Assembly (NCBI RefSeq): GCF_019602855.1
Contig: NZ_CP080766.1
Span: 2,604,001 to 2,668,000 of the forward strand
Source: Cupriavidus pinatubonensis
Lineage (GTDB): Bacteria; Pseudomonadota; Gammaproteobacteria; Burkholderiales; Burkholderiaceae
DNA length: 64,000 nt
Direction: 5' to 3'
Below, piece by piece: positions 1 to 7,962 of the stretch (the stretch's first letter is position 1; the number at the start of each line of letters is the position of its first letter). Below the pieces are notes generated by a model. The model worked only from the letters and a program-made list of their open reading frames with translations, did not search any database and was not told where the DNA came from. A program made the position numbers and the translations under genes.

Positions 1-741
1 GCCGGCACGCAACACGGCGGCCTCCACCGACGGCGACAGCAGCTTGGCCAGACCGACGACGAGCACCAGGCAGACCACCAGCAGCAAACCGCTGATCGCA
101 GCCACACGGCCTGGCGGGGGCGGGGCGTGGACGTTCTCGTCCGAGCTGCCTTCCGCAAGGAAATAGTCGCGGTGGCGCACGGTCTGCACGAACACGAACG
201 AGCCATACAGCACGAGCGACATCACGCCGGCAAAGCCAAGTTGCGCGGGCGTGAGCACCGGGCCCGGCGAACTGCTGGTGTAGTTGGGCAGCACCATGGT
301 CAGCACCAGCAGCGCAGCCAGCACGGCCATGGCGGCATTTGCGCCCGGTGCCTGGAACACCTGCTCGCGATGGTGCAGCCCGCCGACGAACAGGCATAGA
401 CCGACGATGCCATTGCAGATCAGCATGACCGCGGCGAACACCGTGTCACGCGCAAGGCCGGCTTTCTCAGGCCCGGATGACAGCATTACGGAGACGATCA
501 ACGCAACCTCGATCACGGTCACCGCAATGGCGAGCACCAGCGTGCCGAACGGTTCTCCGACCTTATGGGCGACCACTTCCGCATGATGTACGGCGGCGAA
601 CACCGCGCCGGCCAGCGCGGGCGCCATCAGCATGATCAGCCAGCCCTGGGTGGGCAAGCCAAGTCCGGCGGCGAGAATCGCCGCCGCGGCAAGCGGGGCC
701 CACACGGTCCACGCCGGCAGCTTGTTGGAAGTCAGTGCCAT
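1..741 (-). CDS. ChaA-type calcium/proton antiporter, 3' end cut by window edge
   Basis: Integral membrane cation/proton exchanger of the CaCA superfamily, expected to expel Ca2+ (or Na+/K+) from the cytoplasm in exchange for protons. I translated it from the reverse strand: 247 residues starting at the ATG at 739-741, where the family is usually about 360, so the C-terminal third lies outside the window. The N-terminal half holds at least six hydrophobic segments. The family signature is clear at about residues 52-80: HHAEVVAHKVGEPFGT followed by LAIAVTVIEVALI, including the conserved Glu of the alpha-1 repeat. A Pro-rich cytoplasmic loop with PPPPG follows at about 205. No partner gene is visible and the next gene upstream is a small unknown. 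Confidence 0.85.
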   Translation of the reverse strand, partial: MALTSNKLPAWTVWAPLAAAAILAAGLGLPTQGWLIMLMAPALAGAVFAAVHHAEVVAHKVGEPFGTLVLAIAVTVIEVALIVSVMLSSGPEKAGLARDTVFAAVMLICNGIVGLCLFVGGLHHREQVFQAPGANAAMAVLAALLVLTMVLPNYTSSSPGPVLTPAQLGFAGVMSLVLYGSFVFVQTVRHRDYFLAEGSSDENVHAPPPPGRVAAISGLLLVVCLVLVVGLAKLLSPSVEAAVLRAG

Positions 742-948
742 CCCTGTTTTTTCCTTTCTAGTTTTATGTGGCCGCCGGGCGGCGGCATCGAGACGTGCGG
801 GTGATTGATGCCCGGCACGAAGCAGAAGGGTGGCTGGCGCCGCATATAACGACGACAGCACTGGTATGGCAAGCCAAAGGACATTCAGTTCCCCGAGATT
901 GTGCGAACTTGAATGGAATTCGCCGTGGTTCGGGTCTGATTTCCGGGG

Positions 949-1107
949 CTAGGTGCCTGCAGGCGTGGAGGAATCGTCTTTTTCGGCGGCGCGAGGAGGT
1001 GCTGCATCCCGCAATGCGGGGTGGTTGCGCGCAATCCAGCGGGCGGCTGCGAGCAATGCGATGAGGCAGGCGACGAAATAGGCGCCGTAAGCGACGACGT
1101 GCTGCAT
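949..1107 (-). CDS. Small single-pass membrane protein, unknown
   Basis: I do not recognise this small protein. From the ATG at 1107 it is 52 residues: a hydrophobic segment at about residues 3-20 (VVAYGAYFVACLIALLAAA), a basic stretch and a charged tail rich in Ala, Asp and Pro. An in-frame ATG at 1194 would add 29 hydrophilic residues. I prefer 1107 because a purine-rich AGGGTCAGGAA precedes it at better spacing, whereas the GAGGG before 1194 abuts the codon. It lies about 200 bases upstream of the antiporter on the same strand and could share its transcript. Coding potential is modest and no homology is recalled. Confidence 0.4.
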   Translation of the reverse strand: MQHVVAYGAYFVACLIALLAAARWIARNHPALRDAAPPRAAEKDDSSTPAGT

Positions 1108-1194
1108 TTCCTGACCCTGTTCTTTTTGATTTTTTTGAACGGCTCTTGGGGCCGGTAAGGGCGGAGTATGGGCAGCATTCGTTACGTCGGACAT

Positions 1195-1565
1195 CCCTCT
1201 TTAGGTGGGGGACGGATGGAGAGGTTACGCCGCTGGGCCGCATGGCCTGGCATGCGTGGCTGTTGCCGCCAAGAGCGATAGCCCGATCTCGCCCGCTTTC
1301 CAACTGCACCAAGAATAAAAAAGCCCTCGGCCGGGGTGGTCGAGGGCTTTAGGTGGTGGAGGCGTACCCGTTAACCGCCCCGCTTCCGAGTGTACCTCCC
1401 GAAGCCATGCTCAAAATGAGCCATTCCCACCGACTGTCGCGCTACAACGACGGTTAATCCAACCGATCACATTTCGCATTCCCCACACGCCACTTGACGC
1501 CGTAAACGTGTCGCATGCGATATGCGCGCGCGCGCCCATAGACCCGTTGCTTGCGCGACACGCTC
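1195..1565. other. Intergenic stretch between Nudix gene and small membrane protein
   Basis: No convincing gene. It contains the strong hairpin terminator at 1315-1350. Immediately beside it, read on the minus strand, is the sequence CGCCTCCACCA (1352-1362), which resembles the 3' end of bacterial tmRNA (see findings). The rest (1363-1565) shows nothing I can name; reading frames here are chance frames of high-GC DNA. Confidence 0.5.
1315..1350 (-). terminator. Rho-independent terminator downstream of Nudix gene
   Basis: On the minus strand AAAGCCCTCG (1350-1341) and CGAGGGCTTT (1329-1320) form a perfect 10-bp stem with an 11-nt loop, followed by a run of T (TTTTTTATT). It fits as the terminator of leftward transcription from the Nudix gene about 215 bases away. 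Confidence 0.75.
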
Positions 1566-1946
1566 CTACCGCATTTCCTCTTGAAAAAACTGCGACACAA
1601 TCTGCCGCGTCGTCGGGCTCGTCTCGATGTCGCCGAGTTTGTCGTGAGGGAGCCACTGCAGGCACTTGATCTCTTGCCCTGGCTTGGGCCGTGCGGAGCT
1701 ACCGATGGCAGCAGTGAAGACGTGATGCACCGTGGTTGCACCGATGAACTGGAACGCGCCGACCAGCTTGGCGTCAAGCGCTGTTTCCTGCTGCAGTTCG
1801 CGCCGCGCGGTTTGCTCTGGGGATTCCTGCTTGCCCGGACGGCCGCCGGGCAATGCCCATCGCACCCCATCCTTGGAAACGAGCAGCACGTGACCGTGCC
1901 GGATGCACACGATCGTGGACCGGACCTTGGGTTTCAGCGGTTGCAT
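1566..1946 (-). CDS. Nudix hydrolase
   Basis: Pyrophosphohydrolase of the Nudix family, acting on a nucleoside-diphosphate-linked substrate that cannot be predicted. 126 residues, a typical single-domain length. The Nudix box is at about residues 34-56: G-R-P-G-K-Q-E-x7-REL-QQE, so the metal-binding RE..xE glutamates are present, although the usual closing Gly is Thr and the first Glu of the EE pair is Gln. The start at 1946 (MQPLKP) is chosen over the longer frame to 2132 because AGGGAGCTGAC precedes it and the extension is low-complexity Arg/Ala sequence. It is a single gene ending in a good terminator. Confidence 0.85.
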   Translation of the reverse strand: MQPLKPKVRSTIVCIRHGHVLLVSKDGVRWALPGGRPGKQESPEQTARRELQQETALDAKLVGAFQFIGATTVHHVFTAAIGSSARPKPGQEIKCLQWLPHDKLGDIETSPTTRQIVSQFFQEEMR

Positions 1947-2263
1947 GTCAGCTCCCTGCAATAGCGCGGCGGTATCGCCTGCCGCGTGGTGCGCCGATGG
2001 AAGCGCGCTCCGTCTTCTTATTGCTGGCTTGGCGCTGCCTGCCGGGACAGGCGAACGCCATCCAGGCCGCACGCTTTTCGTTCTGATCAAGCTCGTAAGT
2101 GGCGGAGCACGATGGTACCCGCGTATGACCACTACCTGTCAATCGGCATCCGCACCCAGCATCTGGCGTGCCAGGCTCCGGCTGTCGGTTGCCGACATGC
2201 GCGGCTCGCGTCCGGCATGCATCTTGATTGGACACTGCGCATCTTTGCCAAGGATATCCACTC
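1947..2263. other. Divergent intergenic region between Nudix and UdgX genes
   Basis: 317 bases between two divergent starts, so it should hold both promoters. I see no convincing -35/-10 pair, operator repeat or small gene. Long frames crossing it on both strands have Arg/Ala-rich translations typical of non-coding high-GC sequence. Confidence 0.4.
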
Positions 2264-2887
2264 ATGCCCAAACGCGCTGAGACGCATAGCGAGGCCGTAC
2301 CGGCACGCGAGGAAGTCAACGCATGCCGGCGTTGCCCGTTGTGGCACGACGCTACGCAAGGCGTGCCGGGAGCCGGCCCCACCAGCGCGAAGCTGATGCT
2401 CGTCGGCGAGCAGCCGGGCAATGAGGAGGATCTGCAGGGCGAACCCTTCGTCGGGCCTGCCGGCCGCCTGCTGAGCGAGGCGCTGGAGCGCGCGGGACTG
2501 GAGCGCCATGACGTCTATCTGACCAATGCCGTCAAGCATTTCAAGTTCCAGTTGCGCGGCAAGCGGCGCCTGCACAAGACGCCGGGCCAGCTCGAGGTCG
2601 AAGCGTGCGGTATCTGGCTCGAACAGGAGATCAGGGCCGTCGAGCCCACCGTGATCGTTGCGCTCGGCGCGACGGCCACCGGCGCGGTGCTCGGCAAGAA
2701 GCGCGTGGCGCTGTCGACGCTGATGGACGCGCCGGTCGAACGGGAAGGGCGGATCGTCGTGGCGACCTACCATCCGTCGTTCGTGCTGCGGCAGCGTAGC
2801 GAAGAAGGCCGCCATGCCGCATTCGAACGCATCGTGGCCAGCCTGCGGCAGGCCGTGCGCCTCGCGGGTGCCGGGCGCAGGCGGTAA
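2264..2887 (+). CDS. udgX: UdgX-type uracil-DNA glycosylase / uracil-DNA binding protein
   Basis: Member of the UdgX branch of the uracil-DNA glycosylase superfamily, which excises uracil from DNA and in mycobacterial UdgX stays covalently attached to the abasic site. 207 residues. Visible motifs: a CxxC pair near residues 20-23 (CRRC) for the iron-sulphur cluster, GEQPGNEED (about 48), the branch-defining NAVKHFKF followed by KRRLHK at residues 100-105, in which the His (about 104) corresponds to the crosslinking histidine, ACGIW (third cysteine) and the HPSFVLR active-site loop at about 170. Where ordinary family-4 enzymes have a fourth Cys (VKC), this has VKH, as I recall for UdgX. The start at 2264 has AGGAT upstream. 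It is monocistronic. Confidence 0.9.
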   Translation: MPKRAETHSEAVPAREEVNACRRCPLWHDATQGVPGAGPTSAKLMLVGEQPGNEEDLQGEPFVGPAGRLLSEALERAGLERHDVYLTNAVKHFKFQLRGKRRLHKTPGQLEVEACGIWLEQEIRAVEPTVIVALGATATGAVLGKKRVALSTLMDAPVEREGRIVVATYHPSFVLRQRSEEGRHAAFERIVASLRQAVRLAGAGRRR

Positions 2888-3081
2888 TTCTTTCCATGGC
2901 GGACTGCAATTGCCCTTCGGCCTTACGAACCCGTCGCCCTGATTGCGTGCCGCTGTCGAGATCGCTGCGGACGGGCATGGTCGTTGCAATGCACATCCGT
3001 GCCTCGAGCCGCCCCAAGTGACGGTGACGGCGATCCGACGACCAGACAAAGCGCAGGCAAAGCGCAGACATGGAGAACCAG

Positions 3082-3576
3082 ATGGCCACCCAGATGCAAA
3101 CGCAGCGTACGCAGCATAGGCGGCAAGCTGCCACGCCCACCTCGTCGCTGCGGCTGCGCGACGTGATGACCGCCAATCCCCAGTACATCACGCCTGACTG
3201 CACACTGCAGGAAGCCGCAAAACTCATGGACGACCTCAATGTCGGCACGCTACCCGTGTGCGTCGACGGACAGTTGCGCGGGATGGTGACGGACCGCGAC
3301 ATCACGTGCCGGTGCATCGCCGTGGGCAAGGACCCGCAGACCCGGATCGTCGACGCAATGTCCGAGCGGCCGCTGTGGTGCCGCGATGACGACACCATCG
3401 ACGATGCGCTCGCAAAGATGGCCGAACGGCAGATTCGCCGTGTGCCCGTGATCGACAAGGACGACAGGCTGGTCGGCATTGTGTCGCTCGGCGATATCGC
3501 GACCAAGTCTGGCGACATCGCCAAGGCCGGCGATACGCTAACCGAGGTCTCGAACCCGTCCGAGCCGGACCGCTGA
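3082..3576 (+). CDS. CBS-pair domain protein
   Basis: Small cytosolic protein made almost only of two CBS motifs (about residues 25-80 and 90-145), a fold that binds adenosyl nucleotides and usually acts as an energy or ligand sensor. The first motif reads LRDVMTANPQYITPDCTLQEA, split by GTLPVCVDGQLRGMVTDRDI; the second has VDAMSERPLWCRDDDTI and RRVPVIDKDDRLVGIVSLGDIA. No enzyme domain is attached. The ATG at 3082 is preferred over 3070 because GGAGAACCAG sits just before it at correct spacing. It lies 35 bases before the ABC exporter fusion on the same strand and may be co-transcribed with it. Stand-alone proteins of this type are often stress-linked in Burkholderiaceae. Confidence 0.85.
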   Translation: MATQMQTQRTQHRRQAATPTSSLRLRDVMTANPQYITPDCTLQEAAKLMDDLNVGTLPVCVDGQLRGMVTDRDITCRCIAVGKDPQTRIVDAMSERPLWCRDDDTIDDALAKMAERQIRRVPVIDKDDRLVGIVSLGDIATKSGDIAKAGDTLTEVSNPSEPDR

Positions 3577-3611
3577 TAGCGCCCGGGCTAATCGAATCCC
3601 TGAAAGCGGGA

Positions 3612-6332
3612 ATGCCGGGAATAACGCCTCGCGTCTCGCGCCGGAGGATCGCAGGCGAGCTGTGGCGCGCGATCTGGCGGTTTCGCACACGCGTGCTCGT
3701 TGCCGTGGCGCTGCTGCTGCTGGCGAAGGCGGCGGTGGTGGCGGTGCCGCTCGTCCTCAAGCTGATCGTCGACGAACTCACGCCGATCCAGTCGCTGGTC
3801 GGCGCGGCGCCGGTCGGGCATGCCGGCTCGGTCACGCGCCTCGTCGTGACGATGCCAGCGTACCTGGTGCTCGCCTACGCCGTATTGCGCCTGCTTGGCA
3901 ACGCGTTCAACGAACTGCGCGACGTGGTCTTCGCCAGCGTCGCACAGAATACCGTCGCCAGCTTCATGGCCCGCACTTTCGCGCATCTGCACAAGCTCGG
4001 CGCAAGGTTCCATGCGCGGCGCGAAACCGGCGGCGTGATCCGCGACCTGGAGAAAGGCACCGCCGCAATCGGCTTCCTGCTGGGGGTGTCGGTCTTTACC
4101 ATCGTGCCGACGTTGCTGGAGATAGGCTCGGTGCTCATCATCATGGTCGCAGGCTATGGCGCGGGCTTCGCACTGATCATCGTCATGGTGTTCGCGCTCT
4201 ACACGATCTGCACGGTGCTGCTCGCGCGGCGGCGCATGCGCGTGCAGCGCGAAGTCAACCGCGTGGAGGCGAAGACCAACAGCAAGGTGGTTGACAGCCT
4301 GCTGAATTACGACACCGTCAAGTACTTCGCGCGCGAGTCGTTCGAGTCGGAGCGGCTCGGCGGCCTGCTCGGCCGCTGGACCGACATCAGCGTGGAAAAC
4401 CAGTATGCGTTGTCCACGCTGCATATCGCGCAGAGTGCCTGCATTGCCGTCGGCGTGGCCGGCGTCATGCTCCTTGGCGTGGACAAGGTCCTGCATGGGA
4501 CGCTGACGGTCGGCGACCTGGTCCTGATCAACGCGTACATCATCCAGGTCGTGCTGCCGCTCAATACGCTGGGCTTCATCTTCCGCGAATCGAACGACGC
4601 CATGACCAATGTCGAACGGCTGTTTGCGCTGCTTGACGCGAAAGGTCGCGCCGGCGAGGACGACGATGCCCCAGGCGCGTCGCCATTGCGGGTCAATACC
4701 GGCACCATTGCGTTCGAGCACGTCAACTTCAGCTATGACCCAAGCCGCCAGACGTTATGGGATGTGAGCTTCCAGGTCGGGGCCGGACAGACCGTGGCTG
4801 TGGTCGGCGGCAGCGGGTCGGGAAAATCGACGCTGGCGCGGCTGCTGTTCCGGCTCTACCAGCCGGATTCCGGCCGAATCCTCATCGACGGGCAGGACCT
4901 GCGGCTCGTCACGCAGCGCAGCCTGCGCGAACGGGTCGGCATCGTGCCGCAGGACACCATCCTGTTCAACGACACGATCGCCTACAACATCGCCTACGGG
5001 CGCGAAGGCGCGACGCGTGCCGACGTGGTGGACGCCGCGCGTGCCGCGCAGCTCGATACCCTCGTCGACCGCTTGCCCGACGGCTACGACACCATGGTTG
5101 GCGAGCGGGGCGTGAGGCTTTCCGGCGGCGAGCGGCAGCGCGTGGCCATTGCCCGCGCCATGCTGAAGAAGCCGCCGATCATCGTGTTCGATGAAGCGAC
5201 TTCGGCGCTCGACACGCGCACGGAACGCGCGATCCAGCAGGAGCTTGCGGAAGTGTCGAAGGGCCGTACTGCGTTCATCATCGCCCACCGTTTGTCGACG
5301 ATTGCCGAGGCCGACCACATCCTCGTCATGGAACACGGCCGTGTCGTGGAAGCCGGCACGCACCAGGGCCTGCTCGCACGCGGCGGCGTGTATGCGCAAA
5401 TGTGGCGGCTGCAGCAGCAGCAGCGCGAACTCGAACGCACGGAAGAACGCCTGGCCATGCAGCCGATCCGGCTCGAGACGCTGGTGGCGGGCGTGGTCGA
5501 TGGGCTGCGCGACATCATCGCCGAGCGCAATGTCCATCTGTTCACGATCATCGGCGAGACGGAGCTTCGTGTCACCGGCGATCCCGGTGTGCTGCAGCAG
5601 GGCATCTGGCAACTGTGCGAGAGCGTGATCGACAGCATGGACGAAGGCGGGCGGATCGAGTTGCGGCTCGATCGCCTCAATGGCGATGCGGCGCTGACAT
5701 TGACGGCGACGCAGCCGGCCGAAGGGCGTCGCGTACCACCTGCGGATATCCAGCAGCTCCAGGGTCGGCTGGCCGAGGCGGGCGTGACGCTGACCGGCGA
5801 CGCCGGCCGCCAGGCCTGGAGCTTCCGCATGCCGATGCGGCCGGTCCGCGAAGCTGTCGCGCCGCCGTTGCCATCGCCCGCGGATTACCCGGAGCCGGGA
5901 CCACAGGCCCTGCGCGACTTGTGTGTGCTGGTGCTGGATGATGATGGCTCGACGCGCGAAGTCCTCGTCGAAGCCCTGGAGGATCTCGGCGCCCGCGCCT
6001 TCGCGTTCGGCTACGGCAAGGACCTGTTGCACGAGTTGTCACGTACGTCGCACGCAAATTGGCCCAATGTGCTGCTGTGCGATATCGCGCTCGACGAGGA
6101 AGACGGCTACACGGTGCTGCGCGAGGTGCGGCGGCTGGAAAGCGAGCGCCAGGTGCCGTTGCTGCGGCGGCTCACCGCCATCGCGCTGTCGGGACATGCG
6201 CAGCCGCAGGATCGCATCCGCGCGATGATGGCCGGCTTCCAGGTTCACCTGCCGAAGCCGGTCCGCATGGCTGAGCTGATCGCGGCGATCCAGGCGCACA
6301 CCGCGCAACGGTCGGAGGTGCCAGAGCGCTAA
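3612..6332 (+). CDS. Atm1-type ABC exporter fused to kinase-ATPase-like region and response-regulator receiver domain
   Basis: 906 residues, about 300 longer than an ordinary half-size exporter. Residues 20-310 are a six-helix ABC exporter membrane domain with the Atm1/HMT1 hallmark LLNYDTVKYFARE. Residues 345-590 are a complete nucleotide-binding domain: Walker A GGSGSGKST (about 400), Q-loop VPQDTILF, signature LSGGERQRVAIARA (about 501), Walker B IIVFDEATSALD and H-loop IIAHRLSTI. A Gln/Glu-rich helix (LQQQQRELERTEERLAMQ) leads into about 130 residues resembling a degenerate histidine-kinase ATPase domain (DPGVLQQGIWQLCESVIDSMDEGGRIELRL). Residues 770-895 are a receiver domain with the acidic triad D776-D778, phospho-acceptor D824 (LLCDIAL), a Ser in ALSGHA and K882 (LPKPV). 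I see no stop or frameshift at the junction. Atm1 relatives export glutathione/persulphide or metal-thiol conjugates; substrate and signalling input here are unknown. Its stop overlaps the convergent glycosyltransferase stop by 4 bases. Confidence 0.88.
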   Translation: MPGITPRVSRRRIAGELWRAIWRFRTRVLVAVALLLLAKAAVVAVPLVLKLIVDELTPIQSLVGAAPVGHAGSVTRLVVTMPAYLVLAYAVLRLLGNAFNELRDVVFASVAQNTVASFMARTFAHLHKLGARFHARRETGGVIRDLEKGTAAIGFLLGVSVFTIVPTLLEIGSVLIIMVAGYGAGFALIIVMVFALYTICTVLLARRRMRVQREVNRVEAKTNSKVVDSLLNYDTVKYFARESFESERLGGLLGRWTDISVENQYALSTLHIAQSACIAVGVAGVMLLGVDKVLHGTLTVGDLVLINAYIIQVVLPLNTLGFIFRESNDAMTNVERLFALLDAKGRAGEDDDAPGASPLRVNTGTIAFEHVNFSYDPSRQTLWDVSFQVGAGQTVAVVGGSGSGKSTLARLLFRLYQPDSGRILIDGQDLRLVTQRSLRERVGIVPQDTILFNDTIAYNIAYGREGATRADVVDAARAAQLDTLVDRLPDGYDTMVGERGVRLSGGERQRVAIARAMLKKPPIIVFDEATSALDTRTERAIQQELAEVSKGRTAFIIAHRLSTIAEADHILVMEHGRVVEAGTHQGLLARGGVYAQMWRLQQQQRELERTEERLAMQPIRLETLVAGVVDGLRDIIAERNVHLFTIIGETELRVTGDPGVLQQGIWQLCESVIDSMDEGGRIELRLDRLNGDAALTLTATQPAEGRRVPPADIQQLQGRLAEAGVTLTGDAGRQAWSFRMPMRPVREAVAPPLPSPADYPEPGPQALRDLCVLVLDDDGSTREVLVEALEDLGARAFAFGYGKDLLHELSRTSHANWPNVLLCDIALDEEDGYTVLREVRRLESERQVPLLRRLTAIALSGHAQPQDRIRAMMAGFQVHLPKPVRMAELIAAIQAHTAQRSEVPER

Positions 6333-7204
6333 CGTTCGTGATGATGGCGCGCGCTGCGCACCAGCCGCAGCGCCGACACGACATGGCGCGGCACTACCTG
6401 ACGTTCCTGCAGCACCCAGCGCATGCCGCGCAGCAGATCCATCCAGTCGTCGCGCTCCAGCTCCTTGGCCAGCGCCGGCAGTGCGGCGAGCGTTTCTGTC
6501 ATGGCCATGGTTGCCGGCAGGCACAGCCATGCCGACCATACCGCGTTGCGCGCGAGCATGGCCCGGCGCTGCTGCGCATCGCGCGCCGCGCTCGGATAGT
6601 GATGCACGATCAGATCCGGCGCGTAGACGAGCGACCACCCGCGCGCGGCGAGCCGCAATGACAGCAGCGTTTCTTCGCCACCGATGAAGAAGCGCGGATC
6701 GTAGCCGCCCGCTTCCATATAGGCCGAGATACGGAACGCCGTGGCGCCGGCCATGATCCCCAGGATCATTCGTCCCGGCAAGCCGGCCGATGGCAGCGGG
6801 CTATGCGACATCGCCGTGCTGGTCGGATCTTCGCGCTGCGAATGGCCGACTAGGATACGGGCCGTCAGCGAGGCGATTTCGGGATTGGCGTCGAACATTG
6901 CGCAGGCGCGCGTGAGCGCACCGGCCTGCCACCAGCAATCGTCGTCGCAAAAGGCCACGTATGGCGTACTCGCCCACGCCGCACCGACGTTGCGGCCCGC
7001 GGCGCCGAGATTGGTGCGGCAGGGCAGGCAGGCCACCTCGGGGAATTGTTCCGCGAGCATGGCGCACGTGCCGTCGGTCGAGCCATTGTCGACCACGGCG
7101 ACGCGCGGATGCTCCGGCAGCGCGCTGAGCTGGTGGAGCGTATGCGCGAGCGTATCGCGCCGGTTGTGGGTGAGGACCACCACGCTGATGCCGGGATGGG
7201 TCAC
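6329..7204 (-). CDS. Family 2 glycosyltransferase
   Basis: Inverting GT-A glycosyltransferase that would move a sugar from a nucleotide donor to an unknown acceptor. 291 residues from a GTG start at 7204 that overlaps the upstream deacetylase stop as GTGA, implying translational coupling; the ATG-started frame to 7387 would run far inside that gene. Visible: SVVVLTHNRRDTL at the N-terminus, VVDNGSTDGT nucleotide-binding loop, the metal-binding FCDDDCWW (DxD type) and a downstream GGEETLLSLRLAARGW (acid/base region ED-like). It is the last gene of the leftward glycan operon and has no membrane helix apart from a weak hydrophobic stretch near residue 225. Confidence 0.87.
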   Translation of the reverse strand: MTHPGISVVVLTHNRRDTLAHTLHQLSALPEHPRVAVVDNGSTDGTCAMLAEQFPEVACLPCRTNLGAAGRNVGAAWASTPYVAFCDDDCWWQAGALTRACAMFDANPEIASLTARILVGHSQREDPTSTAMSHSPLPSAGLPGRMILGIMAGATAFRISAYMEAGGYDPRFFIGGEETLLSLRLAARGWSLVYAPDLIVHHYPSAARDAQQRRAMLARNAVWSAWLCLPATMAMTETLAALPALAKELERDDWMDLLRGMRWVLQERQVVPRHVVSALRLVRSARHHHER

Positions 7205-7938
7205 GTCTGGCTCCGTCCCGCAAACGCCAGCGACCAGTAGCGCTCCGGTGCGCCGATATCGGCAATCTGGGAGGCGCTGAACAGCGGCAGCTGGCTCACA
7301 TAGGCCTTTACCGCCTCCATCTTGCGCGGCAGAAATGGCGCGGTGGCAAAGTAGACCGGCGTTGCGATCAGGCCTTCCTGCCGCCACGCTGCAAGCTGGC
7401 TCTGCACGAGCCCGGGTAATCGGCGATAGATCGCGTCTTCATAGAACAGCCACTGCTGGGGCTCGGCACCGGTGTCGTCGCTGTCGTGGTCGCCCGCCAT
7501 GGCCAGTGCGGGCCGGCACAACGACAGACTGGCCGCATGCGTGAGGATGTGGTCGCTGTGGAACAGGCCCATTGGCGCGATCACGGTGCGGCTTTCCTGC
7601 AGGATCTGGCAGACCCGAATACGCTCGGCCACCGCTTCGATCGTGTAGGGGTGCCGGTACTGGCTGTCCAGCAGGTCCAGCCACAGCGGGTGGCCGCCGA
7701 GCTGTCCGAGCGCGCGCGCGTCTTCATGGCGGCGCGACAGCACGGCCTCGCGCGCACTGCCGAAGCCGGCGGCGCGGTCCCATTCCGGCGGCTCCATATC
7801 CGGCGACGGAAGGCCCGCGAAGACGGTCAGCACGTTGGGGTTCCTGACGGCAGCGATCAGGCACCCGCAGCTGAAGACCGCGTCGTCGAGGTGCGGGGAG
7901 AGGATCGTCATCCGCTCCGGAGCATGGGAATTTGGCAT
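7201..7938 (-). CDS. PIG-L family N-deacetylase
   Basis: Zinc-dependent deacetylase of the PIG-L/LmbE family (relatives include MshB and BshB), expected to remove an N-acetyl group from a GlcNAc-type sugar on a glycoside or glycolipid. 245 residues. The metal-binding signature SPHLDDAVFSCG is at residues 14-25 (H16, D18, D19), and the second zinc motif HSDH is at 127-130. It lies between the UXS-like epimerase (24-base gap) and the GT2 gene (GTGA overlap). Deacetylation after glycosyl transfer is the usual order in mycothiol and bacillithiol assembly; a similar order here, with the MshA-like GT4 of the same operon, is an inference. Confidence 0.85.
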   Translation of the reverse strand: MPNSHAPERMTILSPHLDDAVFSCGCLIAAVRNPNVLTVFAGLPSPDMEPPEWDRAAGFGSAREAVLSRRHEDARALGQLGGHPLWLDLLDSQYRHPYTIEAVAERIRVCQILQESRTVIAPMGLFHSDHILTHAASLSLCRPALAMAGDHDSDDTGAEPQQWLFYEDAIYRRLPGLVQSQLAAWRQEGLIATPVYFATAPFLPRKMEAVKAYVSQLPLFSASQIADIGAPERYWSLAFAGRSQT

Positions 7939-7962
7939 CGTTCCTTGGAAGGCTTGAAGACT

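Noticed and set aside
127..804. Several rightward open frames at the left edge
   Set aside because: They are antisense to the ChaA-type antiporter, whose reverse-strand translation shows clear family motifs; the rightward products are Arg/His-rich without motifs.
2132..3049. Long leftward frame of 305 codons
   Set aside because: Antisense to UdgX; lacks SD and family motifs. Typical shadow frame of high-GC DNA.
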